NCBI GenBank assembly: GCA_003601875.1
Contig: PIYF01000055.1
Location: 1 to 5,819, forward strand
Direction: 5' to 3'
Source: Candidatus Bathyarchaeota archaeon
GTDB lineage: Archaea; Thermoproteota; Bathyarchaeia; Bathyarchaeales; Bathycorpusculaceae
Length of the DNA stretch: 5,819 nt
The notes under the pieces were generated by a model. It was not told the DNA's origin. It worked only from the letters and a program-made list of their open reading frames with translations, and did not search any database. This document shows, in pieces, positions 1-5,675 of this stretch. Every line of letters begins with the position of its first letter. Positions within the stretch are counted from its first letter, which is position 1. The translations under genes were made by a program, and so were the position numbers.

Positions 1-231
1 GTTTTCCCGACACAAGCCGCATTTAACACATTTTGATTCATCAATAACTGCAAGTTTTGAACCTTTAAAATCTTGGGTTTCCTTAATTTTTGGATGTAAA
101 AGCATGTGAAGGTCTGGGGCGTCAACATCACAGTCTGCAACAACAACGTTTTCCGCTAAAACAGTTAAAGAAGCTGTCAAAGTTGTTTTTCCAGTTCCAC
201 CCTTACCGCTTAAAACTGTCAACTGTTTCAT
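1..231 (-). CDS. MinD-type P-loop ATPase with ferredoxin insert, second paralogue (partial, 3' end off window)
   Basis: Only the first 77 residues are present; the gene runs off the left edge. The start is the ATG at 231-229, which overlaps the TGA of the upstream gene in an ATGA arrangement and implies translational coupling. Visible are the deviant Walker A motif GKGGTGKTT (residues 9-17, signature lysine K10), the second MinD-type motif DCDVDAPD (33-40), and the beginning of a ferredoxin insert, C68-x2-C71-x2-C74. The layout matches the upstream neighbour residue for residue, so this is a tandem paralogue. In this family (MinD superfamily ATPases with an inserted ferredoxin domain) the ATPase is expected to be cytosolic and to carry two [4Fe-4S] clusters. 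Its physiological role is not established. The family call is secure; the Walker B region and the second cluster lie outside the window. Confidence 0.93.
   Translation of the reverse strand, partial: MKQLTVLSGKGGTGKTTLTASLTVLAENVVVADCDVDAPDLHMLLHPKIKETQDFKGSKLAVIDESKCVKCGLCREN
182..210. repeat. 29-bp exact direct repeat, copy 1 (Walker A codons of the partial paralogue)
   Basis: These 29 bases are identical to 1018-1046. Both copies encode the Walker A loop (SGKGGTGKTT) of the tandem ATPase paralogues, and identity stops on both sides. It is a remnant of gene duplication kept by strong protein constraint or by gene conversion, not a mobile element. Confidence 0.85.
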
Positions 232-1064
232 TTACCAGCATACTCCTTTACCGTTTCAATAAGCATCTTAAACTTTTCCTTCCATTCTGGAATTTTTAGA
301 CTGAACGGTACACCTTGAGAGTAAAGTTCAGCTATCACCCGTTCATATGGAATTTCAAGTAAAACTGGAATTTCCTTCTCCTTACAAAAATCATAAACTT
401 TTCTGTCACCTATACCGGCACGATTTACGATAACACCGAATGGAATATTAATGTCTTCTAAAACTTCAACCGTTATTTTCAAATCATGTAAACCAAACGG
501 TGTGGGCTCCGTGACAAGAATGCAATAGTCACTTCCCTTGACAGTTTCAATAACTGGACAAGAAGTTCCGGGAGGAGAATCAAGAATAACATTTTTATCA
601 TTCTTAATCTGTTTTTTAACAGCCTTTATTACAGGAACAGCTAAAGGTTCACCTACTTCAAGCTTCCCGTAAATAAGCTCCAAATTGCCTGCTGAACCAA
701 AATTTAAGGTTCCAATTTTATGTTGTTTTTCACTAATCGCCTTTTTTGGACATATAAGTGCACATCCACCGCAGCTGTGGCAAAGTTCAGGGAAAATCAA
801 AATTTTGTTTGAACCGACAAAAATTGCGTTATATTCGCAGAATTCGCTGCATTTTCCACAATAATTGCAAAGTTTTTCATTCACTGTTGGAACTGGAATG
901 TAAACTGGTTCTTTTCTGTTTATTTTTGGGTTTAAAAGCAGATGTGCGTTTGGTTCTTCAACATCGCAGTCTAAAAGTTGAACATTACTTATGGAAAGCG
1001 CCAGGTTCACGGCTACTGTTGTTTTTCCAGTTCCACCCTTACCGCTCGCAACAGCTATGATCAT
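228..1064 (-). CDS. MinD-type P-loop ATPase with inserted 2x[4Fe-4S] ferredoxin domain
   Basis: A complete 278-residue protein. The N-terminus has a deviant Walker A motif GKGGTGKTT (residues 8-16, signature lysine K9), then DCDVEEPN (32-39). A ferredoxin domain is inserted at about 60-110 with two full cluster motifs: C66-x2-C69-x2-C72-x3-C76 and C95-x2-C98-x2-C101-x3-C105-P. The ATPase fold then resumes with the switch motif DSPPGTSCP (162-170). This architecture defines the ferredoxin-inserted MinD family, common in archaea and anaerobic bacteria and often found as adjacent pairs, as here. Length is normal. A cytosolic ATP-dependent role in Fe-S or metal-cluster handling or electron transfer is inferred from the domains and from the Mrp and NifX-like neighbours. 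The ATG lies 11 nt after the preceding stop, with a weak GTGA-type ribosome site about 8 nt upstream. Its stop overlaps the next start by 4 bp. Confidence 0.95.
   Translation of the reverse strand: MIIAVASGKGGTGKTTVAVNLALSISNVQLLDCDVEEPNAHLLLNPKINRKEPVYIPVPTVNEKLCNYCGKCSEFCEYNAIFVGSNKILIFPELCHSCGGCALICPKKAISEKQHKIGTLNFGSAGNLELIYGKLEVGEPLAVPVIKAVKKQIKNDKNVILDSPPGTSCPVIETVKGSDYCILVTEPTPFGLHDLKITVEVLEDINIPFGVIVNRAGIGDRKVYDFCKEKEIPVLLEIPYERVIAELYSQGVPFSLKIPEWKEKFKMLIETVKEYAGK
1018..1046. repeat. 29-bp exact direct repeat, copy 2 (Walker A codons of the complete paralogue)
   Basis: This is the second copy of the repeat at 182-210, in the same orientation and 836 bp away. The surrounding codons differ while this block is identical even at synonymous positions. 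Confidence 0.85.
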
Positions 1065-1075
1065 TCTATTTCACT

Positions 1076-1486
1076 TTAATATGGAGGCGGATATCTCCTT
1101 CTCCAACCTCTTCCCATACCTGCACCTCTTCCGTAATGTCCACCAACTGTGGGGGAACCTGTCTCCCTAAGTTCACCTCTCTTAAATTTTTCAACAACTT
1201 CCCTTACTGTTCCATAGGCACCCGTTATAATTCTTATTCCAGCTGCAACTAAAGCTTGAAAAGCGTTTGGTCCAACGTTTCCAGTTATTAAAACTTTTGC
1301 ACCTTTACTTGCTATTAACTGGGCTGCTTGAATTCCAGCTCCACCCATAGCGTTCATCGCCATGTTTGGAACAGCTTCAAAAGCCATTGTTTCCGAATCG
1401 ACAAAAATGAAGTATGGGCATCTTCCAAATCTAGGCTCCACTGGAGCATCTAAACTATTTCCAGAAGCCGTTACACATATTCTCAT
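1076..1486 (-). CDS. NifX/NifB-C-terminal-like protein (dinitrogenase iron-molybdenum cofactor family)
   Basis: A 136-residue protein of the dinitrogenase iron-molybdenum cofactor biosynthesis family, a small cytosolic fold. In nitrogen fixers, members carry FeMo-cofactor or its Fe-S precursors; in non-fixers the role is largely unknown. Visible are the N-terminal strand MRICVTASG, the FGRCPYFIFVD motif (residues 20-30), the glycine-rich GGAGIQAA region (48-55) and ITGNVGPNAFQAL (67-79). Residues about 115-136 form a Gly/Arg/Pro-rich low-complexity tail, as in many free-standing family members. The ATG sits one nucleotide after the Mrp stop (TGA-A-ATG), so reinitiation or coupling is likely. 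Neighbours are Mrp upstream and the ferredoxin-MinD ATPases downstream, a combination seen in many anaerobes without nitrogenase. A general Fe-S or metal-cluster carrier is the best inference. Confidence 0.92.
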   Translation of the reverse strand: MRICVTASGNSLDAPVEPRFGRCPYFIFVDSETMAFEAVPNMAMNAMGGAGIQAAQLIASKGAKVLITGNVGPNAFQALVAAGIRIITGAYGTVREVVEKFKRGELRETGSPTVGGHYGRGAGMGRGWRRRYPPPY

Positions 1487-1487
1487 T

Positions 1488-2351
1488 TCACTTCACTTCT
1501 TCTTTACCCTTAAGAAAATTTTCTATCTTTTCCACTATTTCTATAAATGCTTTTGTTGCAGGCGAATCTTTATGTTCAACTATGAATGGAACTCCCTTAT
1601 CTGAATCTTCACAGATTTCAGGGTCTATCGGGATGCTTCCGAGAAACGGAACATTCAACTCTTTAGCTATTTTTTGTCCCCCACCAACTTTAAATATGTT
1701 TATCCTTGCTCCACAATTTGGACAGATAAACCCGCTCATGTTTTCAATAACTCCGATAACGGGAATATTCAATTTTCTTGAAAAAGTAACAGCCTTTTTA
1801 ACCACAATTTGAGAAACTTCAGATGGGATTGTAACTATAACGTTACCATCCATTTCGGGTAAAAGCTGCATAACACTTAAAGGTTCATCACCGGTTCCTG
1901 GTGGAAGATCTATTAACAAAAACTCTAAATCACCCCATACAATGTCGGATAAAAATTGTCTAATTGCATGCATTTTTAATGGTCCACGCCAAATAACAGG
2001 TGACTGCTCATCTGGCAGGAGAAAGTCCATAGAGACAACCTTTATTCCCAGTGGGCCTACTGCTGGAAAAATTCCTGGCGGTCCAGCTTGAAGTCTTTGT
2101 CCATGAAGCCCTAACATTTTTGGTATGCATGGCCCATGCATGTCAGCGTCTAAAATTCCAACTTGTCCATTGTATCCATGCATTGCAAAAGCCATAGCGA
2201 GGTTCACTGTGACTGTGCTTTTTCCCACTCCACCCTTCCCACTTATAACTGCTATTTTATGTTTCACCTTACTCATTCTCATTTTAACTTTTTCCTGTTG
2301 CTCCTGAAGTTGTTTTCTGTAATCTGCCTGCACCTTTGCCTTTTCACTCAT
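1488..2351 (-). CDS. Mrp/Nbp35-family P-loop ATPase (Fe-S cluster carrier)
   Basis: A complete 287-residue protein and the first gene of the operon. Motifs are the deviant Walker [10 protein letters not shown] (residues 38-46, signature lysine K39), DADMHGP (68-74), the switch motif DLPPGTGD (148-155), and the family's C-terminal CPNC pair (C210, C213) after ENMSGFI. In known members that pair binds a [4Fe-4S] cluster bridged across a homodimer, and the protein passes clusters to apoproteins in the cytosol. Residues 1-30 are rich in Lys, Gln and Glu and probably helical or coiled; the N-terminal cysteine cluster of eukaryotic Nbp35 is absent, making it closer to ApbC/Mrp or Cfd1. The ATG is preceded at 5 nt by GGATGTG, which supports this start. 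It is divergent from the Lrp-type regulator and followed at 1 nt by the NifX-like gene. Confidence 0.95.
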   Translation of the reverse strand: MSEKAKVQADYRKQLQEQQEKVKMRMSKVKHKIAVISGKGGVGKSTVTVNLAMAFAMHGYNGQVGILDADMHGPCIPKMLGLHGQRLQAGPPGIFPAVGPLGIKVVSMDFLLPDEQSPVIWRGPLKMHAIRQFLSDIVWGDLEFLLIDLPPGTGDEPLSVMQLLPEMDGNVIVTIPSEVSQIVVKKAVTFSRKLNIPVIGVIENMSGFICPNCGARINIFKVGGGQKIAKELNVPFLGSIPIDPEICEDSDKGVPFIVEHKDSPATKAFIEIVEKIENFLKGKEEVK

Positions 2352-2356
2352 ATAAG

Positions 2357-2363
2357 CACATCC
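2357..2363 (-). promoter_or_regulatory. Ribosome binding site of the Mrp gene (GGATGTG variant)
   Basis: Read on the minus strand, GGATGTG ends 5 nt before the ATG at 2351. It differs by one base from the archaeal GGAGGTG. The 12-base string TTTAAGGATGTG containing it recurs before the AbgB-like gene at 4106-4117. Confidence 0.7.
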
Positions 2364-2374
2364 TTAAAGCCGAG

Positions 2375-2389
2375 GTTTAATAAATAAAC
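2375..2389. promoter_or_regulatory. Palindromic operator 1 (probable Lrp-family binding site, Mrp-operon side)
   Basis: The sequence GTTTAATAAATAAAC is an inverted repeat with arms GTTTA and TAAAC; adding the flanking G and C gives 6-bp arms at 2374-2379 and 2385-2390. It matches the second palindrome (2407-2421) at 12 of 15 positions, differing only in the central three bases. It lies between the shared TATA-like element and the Mrp start. Binding by the adjacent Lrp-type protein is inferred from position and symmetry. Its AT-rich core could alternatively act as a TATA element on the minus strand. Confidence 0.65.
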
Positions 2390-2390
2390 C

Positions 2391-2400
2391 ATATTAAATA
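2391..2400. promoter_or_regulatory. Shared TATA-like element of the divergent promoter
   Basis: This is ATATTAAATA on the plus strand and TATTTAATAT on the minus strand. With the usual archaeal spacing of about 26 bp from the TATA centre to the transcription start, it would place starts near 2421 (Lrp gene, ATG at 2428, essentially leaderless) and near 2370 (Mrp gene, leader of about 20 nt that includes the GGATGTG site). It lies between the two palindromes, so occupation of either could interfere with transcription. The exact transcription starts are inferred. Confidence 0.55.
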
Positions 2401-2402
2401 GT

Positions 2403-2425
2403 TTTTGTTTAATTTTTAAACAAAA
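2403..2425. promoter_or_regulatory. Palindromic operator 2 (perfect 10-bp arms, before the Lrp gene)
   Basis: Arms TTTTGTTTAA (2403-2412) and TTAAACAAAA (2416-2425) are perfect reverse complements around a TTT spacer, ending 2 bp before the regulator's ATG. The 15-bp core (2407-2421) resembles operator 1, and the two centres are 32 bp apart, placing them on the same helix face. Position downstream of the TATA element and over the expected transcription start suits autorepression, which is well known for archaeal Lrp proteins. As RNA it could also form a hairpin, but a start near 2421 would leave most of it untranscribed. Confidence 0.75.
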
Positions 2426-2427
2426 GG

Positions 2428-3018
2428 ATGATTTGGAACTTGGATGAAATAGATAAGAAAATAATTTCACAACTCCAAATAGATGGTCGAGTATCTCTGA
2501 AAAAACTGTCAGAGATAACTGGGCTTTCAAACACAGGCGTTAAGAAAAGATTAAACAAGCTTGTCCAGAATGGTTTAGTGAAAATTTCAGCCCTCGTTAA
2601 CGCTGAGGTGTTGAAACTTCAGACAGCTTTAGTTTTAATGGAAGTTGAGAGTTCAGATGCAATGAACCGTTTGATAGAACGTTTTAAAAATTGTCCAAGA
2701 GTTGTGAATTTGTTCACAACTTTAGGAGGTTACAACCTTGCAGCTTTAATAGTGGCTGAGAACAGAGGAACATTAGAAAGCATTTCAATAGAGAAATGTT
2801 CACTGCGAAGTGGAGAGGGAATAAGAAGGTCGGAATTTTACCCGATAAGCGAAATACATTATTCACCATTCATATTCTTAAGAGAATACTTAATCATTCA
2901 TGTTCAAAACAAGGCAAAAATTGCTCCATGCAACGTGGATTGCGGTCCATGTTCACGTTATATAGCTAACAAATGCGTCGGCTGTCCAAGCACATATTAT
3001 TATAAGGGACCTCTTTAA
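2428..3018 (+). CDS. Lrp/AsnC-family regulator with C-terminal cysteine cluster
   Basis: A 196-residue protein, longer than the usual 140-165 of the family. Residues about 5-52 form the AsnC-type helix-turn-helix (LDEIDKKIISQLQIDGR start; LKKLSEITGLS and VKKRLNKLVQNGLV helices). Residues about 60-145 fit the RAM ligand-binding domain, including the GGYNLAALIV strand (100-109). A tail follows with C168-x3-C172-x2-C175-x7-C183-x2-C186, ending in GCPSTYYYKGPL. The tail resembles short Cys-rich modules able to bind a metal or an Fe-S cluster. The gene is divergent from the Mrp/NifX-like/ferredoxin-ATPase operon across a 76-bp spacer with twin palindromes, so I infer that it regulates both itself and that operon. 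The ATG has no convincing ribosome site and follows the TATA-like element by about 30 bp, suggesting a leaderless message. The effector is unknown; the cysteines make redox, metal or Fe-S status the leading candidate. Confidence 0.92.
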   Translation: MIWNLDEIDKKIISQLQIDGRVSLKKLSEITGLSNTGVKKRLNKLVQNGLVKISALVNAEVLKLQTALVLMEVESSDAMNRLIERFKNCPRVVNLFTTLGGYNLAALIVAENRGTLESISIEKCSLRSGEGIRRSEFYPISEIHYSPFIFLREYLIIHVQNKAKIAPCNVDCGPCSRYIANKCVGCPSTYYYKGPL

Positions 3019-3024
3019 CAGAAA

Positions 3025-3058
3025 TTATAAACGTTAAAGTGTTTATCAAAAGATGTGA
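3025..3058 (+). promoter_or_regulatory. Probable promoter and ribosome site of the HD-domain gene
   Basis: TTATAAAC at 3025-3032 is TATA-like and lies in the 46-bp gap after the regulator's stop. AGATGTGA at 3051-3058 is a Shine-Dalgarno-like match ending 6 nt before the ATG at 3065. ATAAAC (3027-3032) and GTTTAT (3041-3046) also form an 8-bp-spaced inverted repeat with outward-facing half-sites related to the operators upstream of the regulator. This last point is weak because the region is AT-rich. Confidence 0.45.
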
Positions 3059-3064
3059 ATTACC

Positions 3065-3619
3065 ATGTTAAGTAGAGATGAAGCCTTACAACTAGTTAAG
3101 GAGAACGTTTCAAAGGAAAACATTGTTAAGCACATGCTTGCAGTTGAAGCTATTATGAGAAGCCTTGCAAAACATTTCAGTGAAAATGAAAACATTTGGG
3201 GATTAACCGGATTGCTTCACGATATAGATTATGAGAAAACAATGGATAATCCTGAAAAGCATGGGTTAGTAGCTGAAGAAATTTTAAAAGGAAAAGTTTC
3301 TGAAGAAATTTTAAGAGCAATAAAAGCACACAATTTCGAACATACTGGAATTACGCCTGAAACAAGAATGGAGAAAGCGTTAATAGCGTGTGATGCAATT
3401 TCAGGCCTTTTAATCGCCTGTGCTTTAGTGATGCCGTCTAAAAAACTTGAGGATGTGAAAGTTAAAACTGTGAAGAAGAAATTTAAGGATAAAGATTTCG
3501 CTAGAGGAGCTGACAGAAAAAGAATATTATTCTGTGAGGAGATAAATGTTCCAAAAGAGGAGTTCTTTGAAATAGCTTTAAACGGATTAAAACAAATTGC
3601 TTCAGAATTGGGATTGTAA
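3065..3619 (+). CDS. HD-superfamily (HDIG-type) metal-dependent hydrolase
   Basis: A 184-residue protein with the residues of an HD phosphohydrolase in the expected order: H23, the H52-D53 doublet in GLLHDIDYE, H66 in EKHGLVAEE, H89 in KAHN, and D110 in ACDAISG. These normally bind one or two divalent metals and hydrolyse phosphoesters, often of nucleotides. Length and layout match the stand-alone archaeal and bacterial predicted HD hydrolases whose substrate is unknown. No other domain, signal peptide or membrane segment is evident; residues 120-155 are Lys-rich. The ATG follows an AGATGTGA ribosome site. The gene lies 46 bp downstream of the regulator in the same direction, so it may be partly co-transcribed, and it converges on the YjbQ-family gene with one base between the stop codons. 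Confidence 0.9.
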   Translation: MLSRDEALQLVKENVSKENIVKHMLAVEAIMRSLAKHFSENENIWGLTGLLHDIDYEKTMDNPEKHGLVAEEILKGKVSEEILRAIKAHNFEHTGITPETRMEKALIACDAISGLLIACALVMPSKKLEDVKVKTVKKKFKDKDFARGADRKRILFCEEINVPKEEFFEIALNGLKQIASELGL

Positions 3620-3620
3620 A

Positions 3621-4031
3621 CTATTCACCAATAATTTCCACCATAACTCTTCTGGTTCTGGGTCCGTCAAGCTCAAGGAGAAATATGTTCTGCCATGGTC
3701 CTCGAATAATTTTTCCTCTTTGAATTGGAAATATTTTTGTAGGTCCAATATATGTTGATGCTAGATGAGCATCTGCATTATCATCAACTTCATTATGAAG
3801 CCATCCAGCGTCCTTTGGAAAATCTTCTCGAATTTTTCTTACAATGTCTTTTTTAAGGCCTTTTTCATGCTCGTTTATTATTATGGCTGCTGTTGAATGA
3901 ACTGTGTGGATTACGCATAATCCGTTTGTTATTTCGCTTCGATTTATTATATCTTCAACCTTACCTGTGATGTCGATAATTTCTGTTCTTTCATTCGTCT
4001 GAATTTGAATTTCTTTGAATAAAACTTTCAT
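3621..4031 (-). CDS. yjbQ: YjbQ/UPF0047 family protein
   Basis: A 136-residue protein of the YjbQ (UPF0047) family, close to the usual length of about 135-140. Conserved pieces seen are HTVHSTAAIIINE (residues 42-54), the DFPKDAGWLHNEVDDNADAHL block (about 70-90) with H89, the GPWQ motif (111-114), and LELDGPRTRRV (119-129). The family is a small, probably trimeric cytosolic enzyme-like fold with conserved histidines; weak thiamin phosphate synthase activity has been reported for members, but the physiological role is unsettled. I chose the ATG at 4031-4029 because GAGGAAG lies about 9 nt upstream and the protein then begins at the family's normal place. A TTG at 4046 would add five residues and use up that ribosome site. 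It is convergent with the HD gene and divergent from the AbgB-like gene. Confidence 0.92.
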   Translation of the reverse strand: MKVLFKEIQIQTNERTEIIDITGKVEDIINRSEITNGLCVIHTVHSTAAIIINEHEKGLKKDIVRKIREDFPKDAGWLHNEVDDNADAHLASTYIGPTKIFPIQRGKIIRGPWQNIFLLELDGPRTRRVMVEIIGE

Positions 4032-4122
4032 TTTAAACTTCCTCAATTATTATATAACGTAATTTATCTTGGAAAATAATAAAAACTTAATGAGTTATCT
4101 ACTTGTTTAAGGATGTGATGGA
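4032..4122. promoter_or_regulatory. Divergent promoter region between the yjbQ-like and AbgB-like genes
   Basis: This 91-bp AT-rich spacer has TATA-like strings at about 4047-4057 (TTATATAA) and 4074-4086 (AATAATAAAAA), usable in either direction. The minus-strand GAGG at 4044-4041 serves the YjbQ-family gene. On the plus strand GGATGTGA (4111-4118) ends 4 nt before the AbgB-like ATG. A start near 4106 from the second AT block would give a short leader containing that site. The TATA assignments are tentative. Confidence 0.5.
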
Positions 4123-5550
4123 ATGTCTATTGAGAAAGATTTTGCTTTTAATTGGATTGAAACAAATAAGAAGCGGATTATTGAAATAAGTGATAAAATA
4201 TGGGAATTCGCTGAACTAGGATTAATTGAATTCAAATCTTCAACTCTCTTGGCAAATGAACTGGAGAAAAACGGGTTTAAAGTTGAAAGGGGAATAGCTG
4301 ATATGCCAACAGCTTTCTTAGCTAAATGGGGTGAAGGAAAACCAGTTATAGGAATAATGGGTGAATATGATGCTTTACCAGGATTATCACAGAAGAAAGT
4401 TCCATGGAAAGAACCGTTAGAGCCTGGAAAACCTGGACATGGATGTGGACACAATATTCATGGAACAAGCGGGATGGCAGCAGCTATAGCTGTAAAAAAA
4501 GCCATGGAAAAATATGGAATAAAAGGCACTGTCAAATTCTTTGGTTGTCCAGCTGAAGAAAATTTTTCAGGCAAAGTGTTCATGGTTAGAGCCGGATACT
4601 TCGATGATGTTGATGCAGTGATAAGTCATCATCCAAGCACGATGAACGCGGCTTCTTTAATGAGTAGTTTAGCGGTGAACTCTGTTAAATTTCATTTCTA
4701 TGGCAAGGCATCTCATGCTGGTGGTTCCCCAGAGCAGGGTAGAAGTGCTTTAGACGCTGCGGAACTGATGAATGTAGGTGTAAATTATCTTAGGGAGCAT
4801 ATAATTCAAGATGCAAGAATTCATTACATAATTGAAAAGGGAGGAGATCAACCGAACATTGTTCCACCCTATGCCAGAAGCTGGTATTACATAAGGGCTC
4901 CTGAAAGAGACCAAGTTGAATTCATATATAATTGGGTTCTCGACATAGCTAAGGGAGCAACACTTATGACGAGAACTAATATGAAAACAGAGTTTATTGA
5001 AGGATGTTACAATTTAATTCCGAACAAAACAATTTCGGAATTAATCGTAAAAAACATGCGGGAGGTAGGACTTCCAAAATACAGTGATGAAGATTTAAAG
5101 TTTGCCGAAGAAATCGCTAAAAGCATTACTCCAGAAATGAAAATTTCACAGTTGAGGAAATCTAAACGTCCAGGATGGGAGAAACTCATAGATAAACTGA
5201 TAGATGACGAGGTTCCAAATCCTTGGGGTGAAGGTGAAATCAGCCATGGAAGCACGGATGTGGCTGATGTAAGCTGGAAAGCGCCAACCGTAGAGTTTAA
5301 CACTGCAACTTGGGTTTTAGGCACACCAGCCCATTCATGGCAAGCTGTGGCGCAAAACGCTGTTGGAATCGGACATGCATCGTTAATATTTGCTGCCAAA
5401 GTGATGGCTGCTACGGTTCTTGACCTCTTAACGAGGGAGGAAATTTTAAAGGAGGCTAAGGAAGAACATAGAAGAAGGCTGGGAAGCAAAAAGTATAAGT
5501 CACCAATACCTCCCGATCATAAACCTCCATTAGATGCTTGGGAGAAATAA
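4123..5550 (+). CDS. M20-family metallopeptidase/amidohydrolase, AbgB-like
   Basis: A 475-residue protein, very close in length to AbgB (p-aminobenzoyl-glutamate hydrolase subunit B). The catalytic domain shows GEYDALPGLSQ (residues 80-90), the metal motif GHGCGHN (C108, H110), the PAEEN catalytic and metal pair (E145, E146), the SHHPS histidine (H169/H170) and a C-terminal metal histidine in LGTPAHSW (H404), all expected for M20D enzymes. The lid/dimerisation domain (about 185-300) carries ASHAGGSPEQGRSALDAAELM with H198. These metalloenzymes cleave amide bonds of N-acylated amino acids in the cytosol. AbgB normally pairs with AbgA, but no second subunit is visible, so it may be a homo-oligomer acting on another N-acyl or peptide substrate. 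A link to p-aminobenzoate-containing pterin turnover in an archaeon is possible but speculative. The ATG is supported by GGATGTGA 4 nt upstream. No signal peptide is seen. Confidence 0.93.
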   Translation: MSIEKDFAFNWIETNKKRIIEISDKIWEFAELGLIEFKSSTLLANELEKNGFKVERGIADMPTAFLAKWGEGKPVIGIMGEYDALPGLSQKKVPWKEPLEPGKPGHGCGHNIHGTSGMAAAIAVKKAMEKYGIKGTVKFFGCPAEENFSGKVFMVRAGYFDDVDAVISHHPSTMNAASLMSSLAVNSVKFHFYGKASHAGGSPEQGRSALDAAELMNVGVNYLREHIIQDARIHYIIEKGGDQPNIVPPYARSWYYIRAPERDQVEFIYNWVLDIAKGATLMTRTNMKTEFIEGCYNLIPNKTISELIVKNMREVGLPKYSDEDLKFAEEIAKSITPEMKISQLRKSKRPGWEKLIDKLIDDEVPNPWGEGEISHGSTDVADVSWKAPTVEFNTATWVLGTPAHSWQAVAQNAVGIGHASLIFAAKVMAATVLDLLTREEILKEAKEEHRRRLGSKKYKSPIPPDHKPPLDAWEK

Positions 5551-5595
5551 TTTAACGTAATTCCCTTAAAACTCTTGCAAGAACCATGCGAGCCA

Positions 5596-5616
5596 GAATT
5601 ACGGTTCACCGTTATT
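5596..5616. repeat. Imperfect palindrome in the AbgB-AOR spacer
   Basis: ACGGT and ACCGT (5601-5612, TC spacer) form a perfect core, extended by AAT/ATT with one T-T mismatch to 5597-5616. Separately, GAATTACG at 5596-5603 is the reverse complement of CGTAATTC at 5556-5563, just after the AbgB-like stop. It may be an operator for the downstream gene or a 3' hairpin of the upstream message; there is no T-run to support a terminator. Confidence 0.4.
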
Positions 5617-5675
5617 TCCCCTAAGGCATTGCATTCATCGATTGATTGTTAAACATTAGGAAGTAGGGATTAAAT

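Noticed and set aside
90..299. A plus-strand open frame across the junction of the two ferredoxin-ATPase genes.
   Set aside because: Antisense to two strongly supported genes, with no motif.
1076..1486. Reading the NifX-like gene as evidence of nitrogen fixation.
   Set aside because: Small members of this family are widespread in organisms without nitrogenase, and no nifHDK-like gene is in the window.
2403..2425. The 10-bp-arm palindrome as a transcription terminator or RNA hairpin of the Mrp operon.
   Set aside because: It lies upstream of both divergent genes, not at the 3' end of either, and its place relative to the TATA element suits an operator.
2348..2530. A 60-codon minus-strand open frame spanning the regulator's 5' end and the operator region.
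   Set aside because: It overlaps the helix-turn-helix coding region antisense and crosses the divergent promoter; the peptide has no family features.
4032..4046. A TTG start at 4046 for the YjbQ-family gene, adding five residues.
   Set aside because: The ATG at 4031 has a GAGG site at proper spacing and gives the family's normal N-terminus; the TTG would sit within that ribosome site.
5007..5489. A 160-codon open frame on the minus strand inside the AbgB-like gene.
   Set aside because: It lies wholly antisense to a well-supported M20 enzyme, has no recognisable domain, and no ribosome site is evident; it is a composition shadow.
5596..5620. GGTTCACC-like string reminiscent of a tRNA T-arm or an integration site.
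   Set aside because: No acceptor, D or anticodon arms can be built around it, and no matching direct repeat or integrase is present.
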